Positions 33,051-41,022 of a DNA stretch of 64,000 nt are shown here, one piece after another. Position 1 is the stretch's first letter; each line of letters begins with the position of its first letter. The DNA comes from Stanieria sp964562685. GTDB taxonomy: Bacteria; Cyanobacteriota; Cyanobacteriia; Cyanobacteriales; Xenococcaceae. A program made the translations under genes and the position numbers. The stretch covers positions 1-64,000 of the forward strand of contig CAZLUP010000012.1 of the NCBI GenBank assembly GCA_964562685.1. Reading direction: 5' to 3'. Below the pieces are notes generated by a model. It did not search any database and was not told where the DNA came from. It worked only from the letters and a program-made list of their open reading frames with translations.

Positions 33051-33797
33051 TTATGAGACTTTCCCAAAACGGCGATCGCGTTGTTGATACGATAATAAAG
33101 CCTGTTTGAGTTCTGAAGGATTAAAATCTGGCCAAAAAGTTTCAGTCACGTAAATTTCTGTATAAGCCATTTGCCACAACAAGAAATTACTCAGACGCAT
33201 TTCACCACTGGTACGAATTAATAAATCGGGATCGGGGCTACTATAAGTATAAAGATATTGAGAAATCAAATTTTCATCAATAGCGTCTGGAGACAACTCT
33301 CCTAGTTGAACTTTTTGAGCGATAGTTCTACAAGCTTTAACAATTTCTAGACGACTACCATAATTAATCGCAACGTTAAATTGGATCGTCGTGTTATTTT
33401 TAGTTACCTCCATCGAATGGCGCATCTCTTGTTGCAAAGATTCAGGAAGAGGAGACAAATCACCAATAAACTTAATACACACTCCCTCTTCATCCATTTC
33501 AGTCAATTCCTTCCGCAACAGCCTTTCAAACAAAACCATCAGAAATTTGACTTCCGTGACTGGACGACCCCAATTTTCTGTTGAAAAAGCATAAGCGGTT
33601 AGAGTTTTAATACCCCAATCTTTGCAAACCCGCAGTATTTCTTTAAGCGTATTTGCCCCTCGACGATGTCCTTCAATTCTTGGTAAACCTCTACTTTTTG
33701 CCCAACGTCCATTACCGTCCATAATGACAGCGACGTGTTGAGGTAATTTTTGTAAGTCGAGGTTGGTAGTCACATCAGATAATAATTGCACAGTCAT
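33051..33797 (-). CDS. uppS: Isoprenyl transferase (undecaprenyl diphosphate synthase type)
   Basis: Cis-prenyltransferase making the polyprenyl diphosphate carrier for cell wall and glycan synthesis. The 248-residue product has HVAVIMDGNGRWAKSRGLPR with the catalytic Asp, EGHRRGANTLKEI, LTAYAFSTENWGRP, and the C-terminal PDPDLLIRTSGEMRLSNFLL with FWPDF. All signature regions are intact and the length is normal. ATG at 33797. It precedes (in transcription) nothing close, and lies about 60 bases downstream of the ferritin-like gene on the same strand. Confidence 0.97.
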   Translation of the reverse strand: MTVQLLSDVTTNLDLQKLPQHVAVIMDGNGRWAKSRGLPRIEGHRRGANTLKEILRVCKDWGIKTLTAYAFSTENWGRPVTEVKFLMVLFERLLRKELTEMDEEGVCIKFIGDLSPLPESLQQEMRHSMEVTKNNTTIQFNVAINYGSRLEIVKACRTIAQKVQLGELSPDAIDENLISQYLYTYSSPDPDLLIRTSGEMRLSNFLLWQMAYTEIYVTETFWPDFNPSELKQALLSYQQRDRRFGKVS

Positions 33798-33860
33798 GGG
33801 ATTTGCAGTCCGTAGCCAGCTAGTGAGTAATATTTCTTATTTTTACTAAACAATTATTAA

Positions 33861-34841
33861 TTACGAGTCAATAGTAATATTCCCAGAATTTGGTGATAAA
33901 GCAAAAAGTTTTTCTAAATATTCTGAAGAAAGATTGTTATTCCAAAACCGCATACGTTGGAAAACCAAAACAAAAGTATAAGCTAATTCCATTTTGTGTA
34001 CTAAAGACCAAGACTGCCAGTGTAATACTTTCATCATCCGTTTCACAGTAACAGTTATATCGAAGAACGATCTTTGCTGCTTATTTCTGCAAGAATACCG
34101 CTCATTTTGATTTGCAAGCTCATATTCTAGCTGTTGAGATTCAAAATTAGAATATATCCATTTACCAAAACCCCAAAATTTGGTCATGTGATTAATTTCA
34201 TCTTGCAGTAATTCTTGTAACACCTGTTGTATGGTTCCTGTTGTACGTGACATCATCCAGAGATAAAGACACACTGCGCTATATTCAGTAATAATGCGAT
34301 GAAGTCCATGACGATATAAATCAGAGTAAGGGTTTTCTGACAGTTGATACTGTCTAGGAGTAGGTATATCAAGGATAATTGCTTGATTGGTTAATTGTCG
34401 ATATATTTTACTTAAAGCAGGAGTATGTTGTCGTTCTTCTTTTTCCCATAAACCAAGTTCTAATATTGTCCCATTTTGAGCTACAACTCCACCAACAAAT
34501 TTTGCCATTTGGGGATGAATTGGTGCTAAATATTGTCTGCTAGTTTGAGTGTAACCGCGAATAGGAGCTTCAGTATTTAAAGCACCTTGAACAATTGCTA
34601 AAAATACATTTAAATCAATGTCAATCAGTTGTTCTTGATTAATAGTTTGCCAATCGATAAATTGCCAACCACGAGGTTGAGGATTGATAAATTGTTCGGG
34701 TAAATCTTCAAGATGACTCTGCAATTTTTCTAAGTTAAGATATTGGTCAATTAAATAATTAATTCTAGTTTTAGTCTGGAAAAAATTTGGACAAAAACAT
34801 ATTTCACCCGCTAAATCGATGGGACAAATTAACTTATTCAT
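33861..34841 (-). CDS. Candidate ferritin-like diiron protein
   Basis: A 326-residue protein without a name I can give. A four-helix diiron pattern is visible: Glu91 in ALNTEAPIRG, Glu136-x-x-His139 in LWEKEERQHT, Glu186 in HRIITEYSAV and Glu215-x-x-His218 in LLQDEINHMT. The spacings (45, 3, 47, 29, 3) are close to those of plant-type acyl-ACP desaturases (38, 3, 50, 33, 3). The N-terminal 70 residues contain a cysteine pair CFC and FIDWQTINQEQ, and the C-terminus is hydrophobic-aromatic. Likely an oxidase, desaturase or similar; substrate unknown. Same strand as uppS. Confidence 0.6.
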   Translation of the reverse strand: MNKLICPIDLAGEICFCPNFFQTKTRINYLIDQYLNLEKLQSHLEDLPEQFINPQPRGWQFIDWQTINQEQLIDIDLNVFLAIVQGALNTEAPIRGYTQTSRQYLAPIHPQMAKFVGGVVAQNGTILELGLWEKEERQHTPALSKIYRQLTNQAIILDIPTPRQYQLSENPYSDLYRHGLHRIITEYSAVCLYLWMMSRTTGTIQQVLQELLQDEINHMTKFWGFGKWIYSNFESQQLEYELANQNERYSCRNKQQRSFFDITVTVKRMMKVLHWQSWSLVHKMELAYTFVLVFQRMRFWNNNLSSEYLEKLFALSPNSGNITIDS

Positions 34842-35121
34842 GATTCAGTAATTATTTACTACTACATTATTTTTGCTGATTAATATGCAGTGTATAAATA
34901 CTTTGAAATTATGTCAGTCGGTTGGAGTAGGGAATTTAAATTAAATAGTTTAGTAGGGAAAAGTCGGATTAGTCGGATTTAGTTACCAGTTATCAGTAGA
35001 GAGAAGGCAGTGCGAAAGCCCTTACACTAGTTACTATTATTCATCTAACAAAACTGATTAATTTTCGCCAAAGACGAATTGAGGTTAATTAGATCATCAA
35101 CGCCCAAATGACTAGACAATA
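34842..35121 (+). ncRNA. Candidate small RNA ahead of an orphan terminator
   Basis: No gene is on the plus strand here, yet a strong plus-strand terminator lies at 35122-35158. A possible -10 box TATAAAT at 34893-34899 with a poor -35 (TTTTTG, 17 bases upstream) could start a transcript of about 250 bases. The segment contains a short hairpin AGTG/CACT near 35010. Evidence is indirect; it could also be the 3' end of antisense transcription. Confidence 0.3.
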
Positions 35122-35158
35122 AATCCCACGTAGACAGTTAAGACGTGGGATTTTTTTT
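35122..35158 (+). terminator. Strong rho-independent terminator on the plus strand
   Basis: AATCCCACGT (35122-35131) and ACGTGGGATT (35143-35152) form a perfect 10-bp stem with an 11-base loop, followed by a run of T up to 35158. The adjacent genes on both sides are on the minus strand; in that direction the T-run is weak, though it might still stop the transcript of the gene at 35222-35410. Confidence 0.8.
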
Positions 35159-35221
35159 AATTTATCTGTTCAATCTTTAATTAGAACTAATCAACAAACT
35201 GCAAATTCTAACCAGATTGAA

Positions 35222-35410
35222 CTAACTATTAGAAGTAGAATTGAATGAAGAATCTTTTTCTTCGCTTGTTTCTGCTGTTTCTGATTTCTTATTACTATTA
35301 GAGAAACGTCTATCTCCAGAACGGAAACCAGAAGTTTTTTTGCGAAACTGTCGAGCATAAGCTTTATTACGAGAAGCTTTTTCTTTTTTCGCATTTCGGC
35401 GTTTAGCCAT
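35222..35410 (-). CDS. Small basic protein downstream of the RNA-binding protein
   Basis: A 62-residue protein, strongly basic in the first half (MAKRRNAKKEKASRNKAYAR, then QFRKKTSGFRSGDRRF) and Ser/Glu-rich in the second (KKSETAETSEEKDSSF). It resembles the small lysine/arginine-rich proteins found next to Rbp-type RNA-binding protein genes in cyanobacteria. Composition suggests nucleic acid or ribosome binding. It lies about 100 bases downstream of rbp on the same strand. The other overlapping frame in this place has no such pattern. Confidence 0.6.
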   Translation of the reverse strand: MAKRRNAKKEKASRNKAYARQFRKKTSGFRSGDRRFSNSNKKSETAETSEEKDSSFNSTSNS

Positions 35411-35511
35411 TATGATTTCCTCTTAATACAATAAAACGCCTCGGAAAATTGCTATTAGGATCGATCCGTTGAGCTTTCCAGAAGCGTTGATAAATTAAAA
35501 AATAAAGAAGC

Positions 35512-35796
35512 TTAGAAACGGAAATTCCTGCGATTGCCTCCAGAATTTCTTTGTTCGCGAGGTCTAGCTTGATTAACTTTTAAGGAACGTCCCATCCATT
35601 CTGCACCATCTAAAGCAGAGATTGCGGAAGCCTCTTCCGTTTCTGTTCCCATTTCTACAAAAGCAAAACCACGCTTGCGACCTGTTTCACGGTCAGTGGG
35701 GAGATGAACTCTTTTAACTGTTCCATACTCAGTGAAGACCTCTTCAAGGTCTTGTTGGCTAATCTCATAATCAAGATTGCCTACGTAAATCGACAT
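35512..35796 (-). CDS. rbp: RNA-binding protein with one RRM (Rbp family)
   Basis: A 94-residue cyanobacterial RNA-binding protein. One RRM covers residues 1-80: RNP2 is IYVGNL near the N-terminus and RNP1 is RGFAFVEM, both complete. The tail is short, RPREQRNSGGNRRNFRF, Arg/Gly/Asn-rich as in the Gly-rich type II Rbps. These proteins are known to be cold-inducible and to help localise certain mRNAs in cyanobacteria. A good ribosome-binding site (AGGAGACAACCTG) precedes the ATG at 35796. Confidence 0.95.
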   Translation of the reverse strand: MSIYVGNLDYEISQQDLEEVFTEYGTVKRVHLPTDRETGRKRGFAFVEMGTETEEASAISALDGAEWMGRSLKVNQARPREQRNSGGNRRNFRF

Positions 35797-35977
35797 CAGG
35801 TTGTCTCCTATAAAAAAACGCTGCGTTCAGAGAGACAAGATTGCGGAGACCAGCTTATCAATACCAAAAGAAAGTAACTTATCAATACTGAATACCAACT
35901 CAATCGCCGTTCTTTATTCTCAATGCTTTATTGTAACATCATATTTTTCTGGTAAAGCAACATTAATAAAATTTAGT

Positions 35978-36820
35978 TTATTCATAGTTGCCTACAAAAA
36001 CTTGTTTGGCAGGTCCTGTCATATAAACTCTTCCGTTAGTTTCTGACCATTCAATTTGTAGGCAACCTCCTGGTAATTCTACGGTACACTTGCGGTCTGA
36101 TTTGCCAGTTAAAACCCCTGCTACCACAGAAGCACAAGCACCTGTCCCACAAGCCAGGGTAATCCCTGCACCTCTTTCCCAGACACGCATTTTGAGATAG
36201 TCTGAACTAACTACTTGAATAAATTCAGTATTAGTACGCTGAGGAAAAGCTGGATGATGTTCAAATTGAGAACCAATCTGTTCTAAAGGAATGCGATCGC
36301 TGTCGGTGACAAAAGTAATACAGTGAGGATTGCCCATACTAACACAGGTAACCAACCAAGATTGACCAGCAACTTCTAAAGTTTGATTAATGACTTGGTC
36401 TTCAGGCGCACAGAGAGTAGTAGGTATTTTAGCTGCTTCTAATTGAGGTTGTCCCATATCAACAGTCACTAAACCGTTGCCTTGCAGTTGAGGAGTAATT
36501 ACCCCAGCTAAGGTATGAATTCTGTAAGATTTATTAATTTGTTCGGTTTGCTCCAGATCAGCGATAAACTGAGCTAGACAGCGAATCCCATTACCGCACA
36601 TTTCTGGTTCTGAACCATCAGAGTTATAAATTCTCATGGTGTAATCAGTGTTATCTGTGCCAGGCAGAGCAAAAATAACTCCATCTGCACCGATGCCAAA
36701 ATGGCGATCGCACATTTGCATTGCTTGTTGTGGGGTAACAATTGGTTCGCTAGAATGACGATTATCAATCAAAATAAAATCGTTACCTAATCCTTGATAC
36801 TTACTAAATTTAATTCCCAT
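35978..36820 (-). CDS. dapF: Diaminopimelate epimerase
   Basis: Converts LL- to meso-diaminopimelate for lysine and peptidoglycan. The 280-residue product has KYQGLGNDFILIDNR at the start, the first catalytic Cys in SEPEMCGNGIRCLAQF and the second in GITLACGTGACASVVAG, with MGNPHCITFV between. It is complete. Divergent from hfq across about 40 bases; dapF-hfq linkage is a known feature of cyanobacteria. Confidence 0.97.
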   Translation of the reverse strand: MGIKFSKYQGLGNDFILIDNRHSSEPIVTPQQAMQMCDRHFGIGADGVIFALPGTDNTDYTMRIYNSDGSEPEMCGNGIRCLAQFIADLEQTEQINKSYRIHTLAGVITPQLQGNGLVTVDMGQPQLEAAKIPTTLCAPEDQVINQTLEVAGQSWLVTCVSMGNPHCITFVTDSDRIPLEQIGSQFEHHPAFPQRTNTEFIQVVSSDYLKMRVWERGAGITLACGTGACASVVAGVLTGKSDRKCTVELPGGCLQIEWSETNGRVYMTGPAKQVFVGNYE

Positions 36821-36858
36821 TTACTTTTAATCCTCGGTTGACTAACAATTTTTAGATT

Positions 36859-37071
36859 ATGACTGAATTCGATACTGGTTTACCTCATGTCAAACAAATT
36901 CAGAAATATATAGTAAATAAACAAGAAGTAGAGTTTAAGCTAGCTACAGATGATTTGCTAGTTGGAAAAATTATTTGGCAAGATCCTGCTTGTATTTGTT
37001 TAGTAGATCATTACGATCAACCTACAATTATTTGGCGACACGCTCTAGTTTACGTGAAACCAAAAGCTTAG
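36859..37071 (+). CDS. hfq: Hfq homologue, cyanobacterial type
   Basis: A 70-residue Sm-like protein. It begins MTEFDTGLPHVKQIQKYIVN and continues with EFKLATDDLLVGKIIWQDPA, then an Sm2-like strand IIWRHALVYVKP in place of the classic YKHAI motif. This is the shortened cyanobacterial Hfq, which in Synechocystis binds the type IV pilus motor and affects motility and DNA uptake rather than working as a general sRNA chaperone. Start ATG at 36859, divergent from dapF. Confidence 0.88.
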   Translation: MTEFDTGLPHVKQIQKYIVNKQEVEFKLATDDLLVGKIIWQDPACICLVDHYDQPTIIWRHALVYVKPKA

Positions 37072-37095
37072 TAGGGAAAGTAAAAGTCACAAGCC

Positions 37096-37124
37096 GTAGA
37101 GACGTAAATATGTTACGTCTGTAC
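37096..37124. repeat. 28/29-bp GTAG...TAC palindrome downstream of hfq
   Basis: GTAGAGACGTAA and TTACGTCTGTAC flank a short ATATG centre. Same class as the palindromes at 44565, 46860, 56278 and 56768: constant GTAG and TAC ends, different core. It lies 25 bases after the hfq stop. Confidence 0.8.
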
Positions 37125-37143
37125 AAAAGTCAAAAAAATAGCT

Positions 37144-37641
37144 TTATTTACTTGAATAACTTGCTAATTGATCAATAGAAACTTGATTTAATCGACAAAG
37201 TTTAATTGGTTCTAAAATGTTGGTACCAAGTTGTTGATAAAACGCGATCGCTCTATGATTATTTTTATTCACAGTCCACTCAAGTCTACCGCAGTGTTGC
37301 TCTTGAGCGATTTTTGCTAAATGATTGAGCAAAGCTGTACCGATTCCTTGACCGCGTTTAGGTAAAATTACAAAAATATCGTCAAGCCAAATACTTGGTT
37401 GTGCTAGAAAACTTGAATAAGTAGTAAAAAAAAGAGCATAACCCACAACTTCATCTTCAATTTCAGCTAATAAGACTCTTGCTAATGGAGAATTACCAAA
37501 CAGAGTTTGTTTTAACTGCTCGGTAGTTGCGGAAAAACTATTAATACCGCCATCAAACTCAGCTTTTTGAGTGATTAGACGAAAGATTATGTCTAAGTCT
37601 TCGACTTTAGCATCGCGAATTTTTACGCCTGATTTTGACAT
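37144..37641 (-). CDS. GNAT family N-acetyltransferase
   Basis: A 165-residue GCN5-related acetyltransferase. Features are the N-terminal VKIRDAKVEDLDIIFRLITQ, the central strands VVGYALFFTTYSSFLAQPSI, the acetyl-CoA loop PKRGQGIGTALLNHLAKIA (Q-x-x-G-x-G/A) and ENxx-like NKNNHRAIAFYQQLG near the end. It resembles the spermidine/diamine or thialysine acetyltransferase branch (SAT-like) by the WLDDIFVILPKRGQGIG segment, but the substrate cannot be read directly. Single gene on the minus strand, ATG at 37641. Confidence 0.9.
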   Translation of the reverse strand: MSKSGVKIRDAKVEDLDIIFRLITQKAEFDGGINSFSATTEQLKQTLFGNSPLARVLLAEIEDEVVGYALFFTTYSSFLAQPSIWLDDIFVILPKRGQGIGTALLNHLAKIAQEQHCGRLEWTVNKNNHRAIAFYQQLGTNILEPIKLCRLNQVSIDQLASYSSK

Positions 37642-37754
37642 GACTTTATTCCTGCAAAGTAGATATAAATTACTTTATTGAAGATTAATTTAGATGTCCA
37701 ATATATATTTGTTGCATGATTTATATTTAAAAGATATAAATAGACAATGAATCA

Positions 37755-38636
37755 ATGGAACTTCGGCATTTACACTATTTCATCACCGTTGCAGAAGAAC
37801 TACACTTTAGTCGAGCAGCTCAAAAGCTTCATATTGCTCAACCACCTCTCAGTCAACAAATTCGTAATCTGGAAACAGAATTGGGAATCAAGTTGTTTGA
37901 AAGAAGCAAAAGAAAAGTAGAATTAACCGTAGCAGGGAAAGCTTTTTTAACCGAAGCTCGTCAAGTATTTCATCAGATTGAAAAAGCCATCCAAATAGCA
38001 AAGCAAGCGGAGCGTGGCGAAATTGGTCGGTTGATTGTGGGTTTTAATAGTTCGGCAACTTATAGTGTTTTGCCAACCATTCTTCATCGTTTTCGACAAA
38101 CACATCCTCAAATAGAACTAGTTTTAAATGAATTGACTACTAGTCAGCAATTAGAATATCTTAATCGTCAACAAATCGATTTAGGTCTTTTATATTTACC
38201 TATAAAAGAAAACGATAAACTATCTTATATTCGAGTTCATCAAGAATCTTTAGTGGTAGCAATCTCAGCAACTCATCCTTTAGCAGTTGAAACAAAAGTA
38301 TCCCTGAGTCAACTTAGTCAAGAATCATTTATTTTACCCCCCCATCATTTAGGAGAAGCTCTTTACAGAGAAATTAGCAAGTTGTTAGAACAACATAATT
38401 TTATTCCTCAAAGAATTCAAGAAGCTATTCAACTACAAACAGCAATTAGTTTGGTAGCAGGAGGTATTGGAGTTGCGATTGTTCCTGCATCATTGCAAAA
38501 TCTCCAGAGAGCAGGAGTAGTTTATAAATCATTGCAAGAAACAACTCCTGAAATTGAAATAGGTGCAGTTTGGCGCAAACATGATTCATCGCCAATTTTA
38601 AAAAGATTTTTAGAGCTTGTCGGAAAACGAGGATGA
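37755..38636 (+). CDS. LysR family transcriptional regulator
   Basis: A 293-residue LysR regulator. The N-terminal winged helix is MELRHLHYFITVAEELHFSR followed by AAQKLHIAQPPLSQQIRNLE, and the ligand-binding domain runs from about residue 90 (LIVGFNSSATYSVLPTILHR). It belongs to the BenM/CatM/CbbR-like branch. Its TGA overlaps the ATG of the metallopeptidase gene by four bases (38633-38636), an unusual tight link for a LysR gene, which are more often divergent from their targets. Confidence 0.95.
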   Translation: MELRHLHYFITVAEELHFSRAAQKLHIAQPPLSQQIRNLETELGIKLFERSKRKVELTVAGKAFLTEARQVFHQIEKAIQIAKQAERGEIGRLIVGFNSSATYSVLPTILHRFRQTHPQIELVLNELTTSQQLEYLNRQQIDLGLLYLPIKENDKLSYIRVHQESLVVAISATHPLAVETKVSLSQLSQESFILPPHHLGEALYREISKLLEQHNFIPQRIQEAIQLQTAISLVAGGIGVAIVPASLQNLQRAGVVYKSLQETTPEIEIGAVWRKHDSSPILKRFLELVGKRG

Positions 38637-39253
38637 AAACTTTAAACTTAATAGCTAAAGCTGCGATTGAATCTGCTCAAACTCTTAGTGCCGTCGCTCT
38701 ATCTGGGTTAATTGCTTCAGTTTCAGCGATCGCAGAATGGTCACCTCAAACCGTTGTCGATCATGTTTACGAAGGCATTCAACACATTCATGGTTACAGT
38801 GCAACTCCCGAACTAATTTGGGGTGTACCCAGAGGAATGTTTAGCCGTTGTGGCGAAGTAATGGGTAGTCTTTATTGTCCTCGCGATCATACTGTTTATA
38901 TTACCGAGAGAGATATCTATATGGCTTATCAATACGGTGACGCAGCTTTAGCCTATATTATTAGTCATGAATATGCTCATGCGATGCAAATTGCTCATCA
39001 ATTTGGCTACGGGGTGGGTGCGCTCAGTGAATTACAAGCAGACTGTTTGGCTGGTTTTTATTTAGGAGTAATTCCCAATGTTGTTTTCGATCAACAGGAT
39101 ATTGAGGAGATTACCAGTTTGGCTTACCATTTAGGAGATTATTACTGGGGAAGCGAACATCATCATGGTACTCCTAAGCAGAGAGTGCAAGCGGTAGTAT
39201 TAGGAATACAGTCTTCTGTTAATGAAATAGGAATTAGAGCTTGTCTAAATTAG
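38633..39253 (+). CDS. Neutral zinc metallopeptidase (YpfJ-like)
   Basis: A 206-residue protein with the zinc-binding motif HEYAH in AYIISHEYAHAMQIAHQFG and the downstream family block LSELQADCLAGFYLG with the third ligand. The N-terminal part has one hydrophobic segment (SAQTLSAVALSGLIASVSAI), a signal peptide or anchor, so it probably acts in the periplasm or membrane. The region SRCGEVMGSLYCPRDHTVYI has a cysteine pair. Translationally coupled to the LysR gene by ATGA. Substrate unknown. Confidence 0.85.
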   Translation: MKTLNLIAKAAIESAQTLSAVALSGLIASVSAIAEWSPQTVVDHVYEGIQHIHGYSATPELIWGVPRGMFSRCGEVMGSLYCPRDHTVYITERDIYMAYQYGDAALAYIISHEYAHAMQIAHQFGYGVGALSELQADCLAGFYLGVIPNVVFDQQDIEEITSLAYHLGDYYWGSEHHHGTPKQRVQAVVLGIQSSVNEIGIRACLN

Positions 39254-39287
39254 ATTTCAATCAAATTTTTAATTACATTTAAGCTTC

Positions 39288-39944
39288 ATGAAAATCAAAC
39301 ATTCAATTAATTTGCACAAAGGTTTAACTGCTGTATTTATACTGGCATTAATGCTGGCATACAATAATTTTACTCTGGCAGCATGGGTTTATCTAGCTCT
39401 GCATGGGACTTATGGAATCCTTTGGCTCTTAAAAGATCGGATTTATCCCGATAGACAATGGGAACAAGAAATTCCCCTTCAGATCGGTATCATAGCTTTT
39501 TTATCATTAGGATTATATTGGGTTGCGCCTTATCTGCTGATTAGTAGAGATGTTGAGATATCCTTTCCCTTAATTGCGATCGCCATTACACTTAATTTAC
39601 TAGGAGTTTTTCTACACTATAGTAGCGATGCTCAAAAATATTACACTCTTAAATATCATCAAGGACTGATTACAGAAGGATTTTTTGCTCGTAGTCGTAA
39701 TACTAATTATTTAGGAGAAATATTAATTTATTTCAGCTTTGCTCTTTTGGCTCAACATTGGCTTCCCTTTGTAATTTTAGGTAGTTTTGTTTTAGGCGTT
39801 TTTATACCAAATATGCGGAAAAAAGACCAATCTCTTGCTCGTTACCCTGAATTTGAATCCTATCAAGCTAATTCAGGACTTTTATTCCCCAAATTCTTCT
39901 TAACTAATCAGCCACAATCTCAATCCCAAGTGTTAGATAAATAA
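39288..39944 (+). CDS. ICMT/DUF1295-like membrane methyltransferase family protein
   Basis: A 218-residue integral membrane protein with about five to six helices. The C-terminal region shows the family's binding-site pattern: YHQGLITEGFFARSRNTNYL with GE, and later MRKKDQSLARYPEFESYQAN ending in FPKF. These belong to the isoprenylcysteine carboxyl methyltransferase / steroid 5-alpha-reductase C-terminal superfamily. Cofactor (SAM or NADPH) and substrate are not clear. It lies about 35 bases after the metallopeptidase gene on the same strand, so possibly one operon with it and the LysR gene. Confidence 0.8.
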   Translation: MKIKHSINLHKGLTAVFILALMLAYNNFTLAAWVYLALHGTYGILWLLKDRIYPDRQWEQEIPLQIGIIAFLSLGLYWVAPYLLISRDVEISFPLIAIAITLNLLGVFLHYSSDAQKYYTLKYHQGLITEGFFARSRNTNYLGEILIYFSFALLAQHWLPFVILGSFVLGVFIPNMRKKDQSLARYPEFESYQANSGLLFPKFFLTNQPQSQSQVLDK

Positions 39945-40080
39945 CCAAATCCGATCATTAAGATGATGGTAAGGTAATTGTTTATTAATACAAAATAAGT
40001 GATTTTACTCATGAGTAGATTCATTTAAGTAGTTAATATAAAAACAATTTTTGAAAAAATTTAATATTTTCCAAGAAGCA

Positions 40081-40509
40081 ATGTCTTTAATAACCGATCA
40101 AAGAACTAAGTGCATCCTTGTGGTTGATGAGTGTAAAGACAATTTATTGTTGATGCAATTGATTTTGGAGAGTCAAGGATATCAAGTAATTTTAGCTCAG
40201 AATGGCAAAACTGCTCTTGCTGAGATAGTAAAAACCGAACTAGATTTAGTGATTTTGAATGTAACTATCCCAAACTGGCAGCAACAGAGATCTTTTGAGG
40301 TTAATAATTTTGGCATTACTTGTTATTTACGAACCACTCCAAAACTTTCTCATCTACCAATTTTGTGGTTAACTGCGGATCGAAGTATTCGTCTTCAGTT
40401 CCATCGACCTTTAGAAGTTGATGCCGTGATTTACAAACCTTTTGAAATTGATGAATTATTATTTCAGGAGGTATTATTTTTTGATAACACCTCTTCCCGA
40501 TATCAATAG
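40081..40509 (+). CDS. Degenerate response-regulator receiver domain
   Basis: A 142-residue stand-alone receiver (CheY-like) domain starting at the ATG at 40081 (a TTG ten codons earlier is less likely). The acidic pair is Asp16-Glu17 in ILVVDECKDN, Thr98 sits in WLTAD and Lys119 in YKPFE, all as expected, but the phospho-acceptor Asp is replaced by Asn60 in LDLVILNVTIP. There is also an insertion after beta 3 (NWQQQRSFEVNNFG). It is therefore probably not phosphorylated in the normal way, although folding looks intact. No kinase is adjacent. Confidence 0.85.
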   Translation: MSLITDQRTKCILVVDECKDNLLLMQLILESQGYQVILAQNGKTALAEIVKTELDLVILNVTIPNWQQQRSFEVNNFGITCYLRTTPKLSHLPILWLTADRSIRLQFHRPLEVDAVIYKPFEIDELLFQEVLFFDNTSSRYQ

Positions 40510-41022
40510 AACTGTGAACCCTAATGTCATGTTTATTTGCATGACTATCCGCGCGTTGCTAGCATCAATGCGCGCTTTGTCTTTTTGAATTTTCTAAGCA
40601 AATGCAGCTTAATCATCTTTGGCAAAGAAAATTTTTTAATTTTTATTTAAGAAATTAGTCAAACTAATCCAATCAAGCAATTTCCTTTGCTCCAATCAAA
40701 GATTACAGCCATCTAAAACAGTAATACTTGATTAGCTCAAAAAACAAAATCCTTAATTAAATTTAAGGTTTTAAGGAATATCTCTTTAGTAAATAATTAT
40801 TTTAATTAAGGCACGGTGTAAATCCACTACCTCAAGACGGATATTGCTCCAACCTCAGCAATTAAGCAAAATGATAAAATTATCGAGAGTTATTGAAGTC
40901 TGTTTGTCGTTAGCTAGTCGAAAATATTCCTTCTTTTAGCTGCGGGATATGCGTACCCTTCGCCAAAACTAATATCATAACTAACATAGATAAAAATACA
41001 GATAAACCAATATAGAAATACT
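40510..41022. promoter_or_regulatory. Intergenic region upstream of secA
   Basis: About 510 bases. Near the left end a hairpin GCGCGTTG/CAATGCGC (40551-40573) followed by CTTTGTCTTTTT is a likely terminator for the receiver gene. The rest is AT-rich leader of secA, with a GC-richer island at 40812-40865 (GGCACGGTGTAAATCCACTA and following) that looks structured but matches no riboswitch I know well enough to name. Confidence 0.5.
40551..40585 (+). terminator. Probable terminator of the receiver-domain gene
   Basis: 8-bp stem GCGCGTTG and CAATGCGC (one G-U pair) with a seven-base loop, then GCTTTGTCTTTTT. Located 40 bases after the receiver-domain stop codon. Confidence 0.5.

Noticed and set aside
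35191..35394. Alternative minus-strand frame of 67 codons overlapping the small basic protein
   Set aside because: The frame at 35222-35410 matches the known Lys/Arg-rich N-terminal pattern and has the better start; the other is a shadow.
40812..40865. Riboswitch-like stretch (GGTGTAAATCC, reminiscent of a cobalamin-box fragment) upstream of secA
   Set aside because: Only a short piece resembles the consensus; the GGGAA element and the downstream B12-box are missing, and secA is not a cobalamin-regulated gene. Left as an unexplained GC-rich island.
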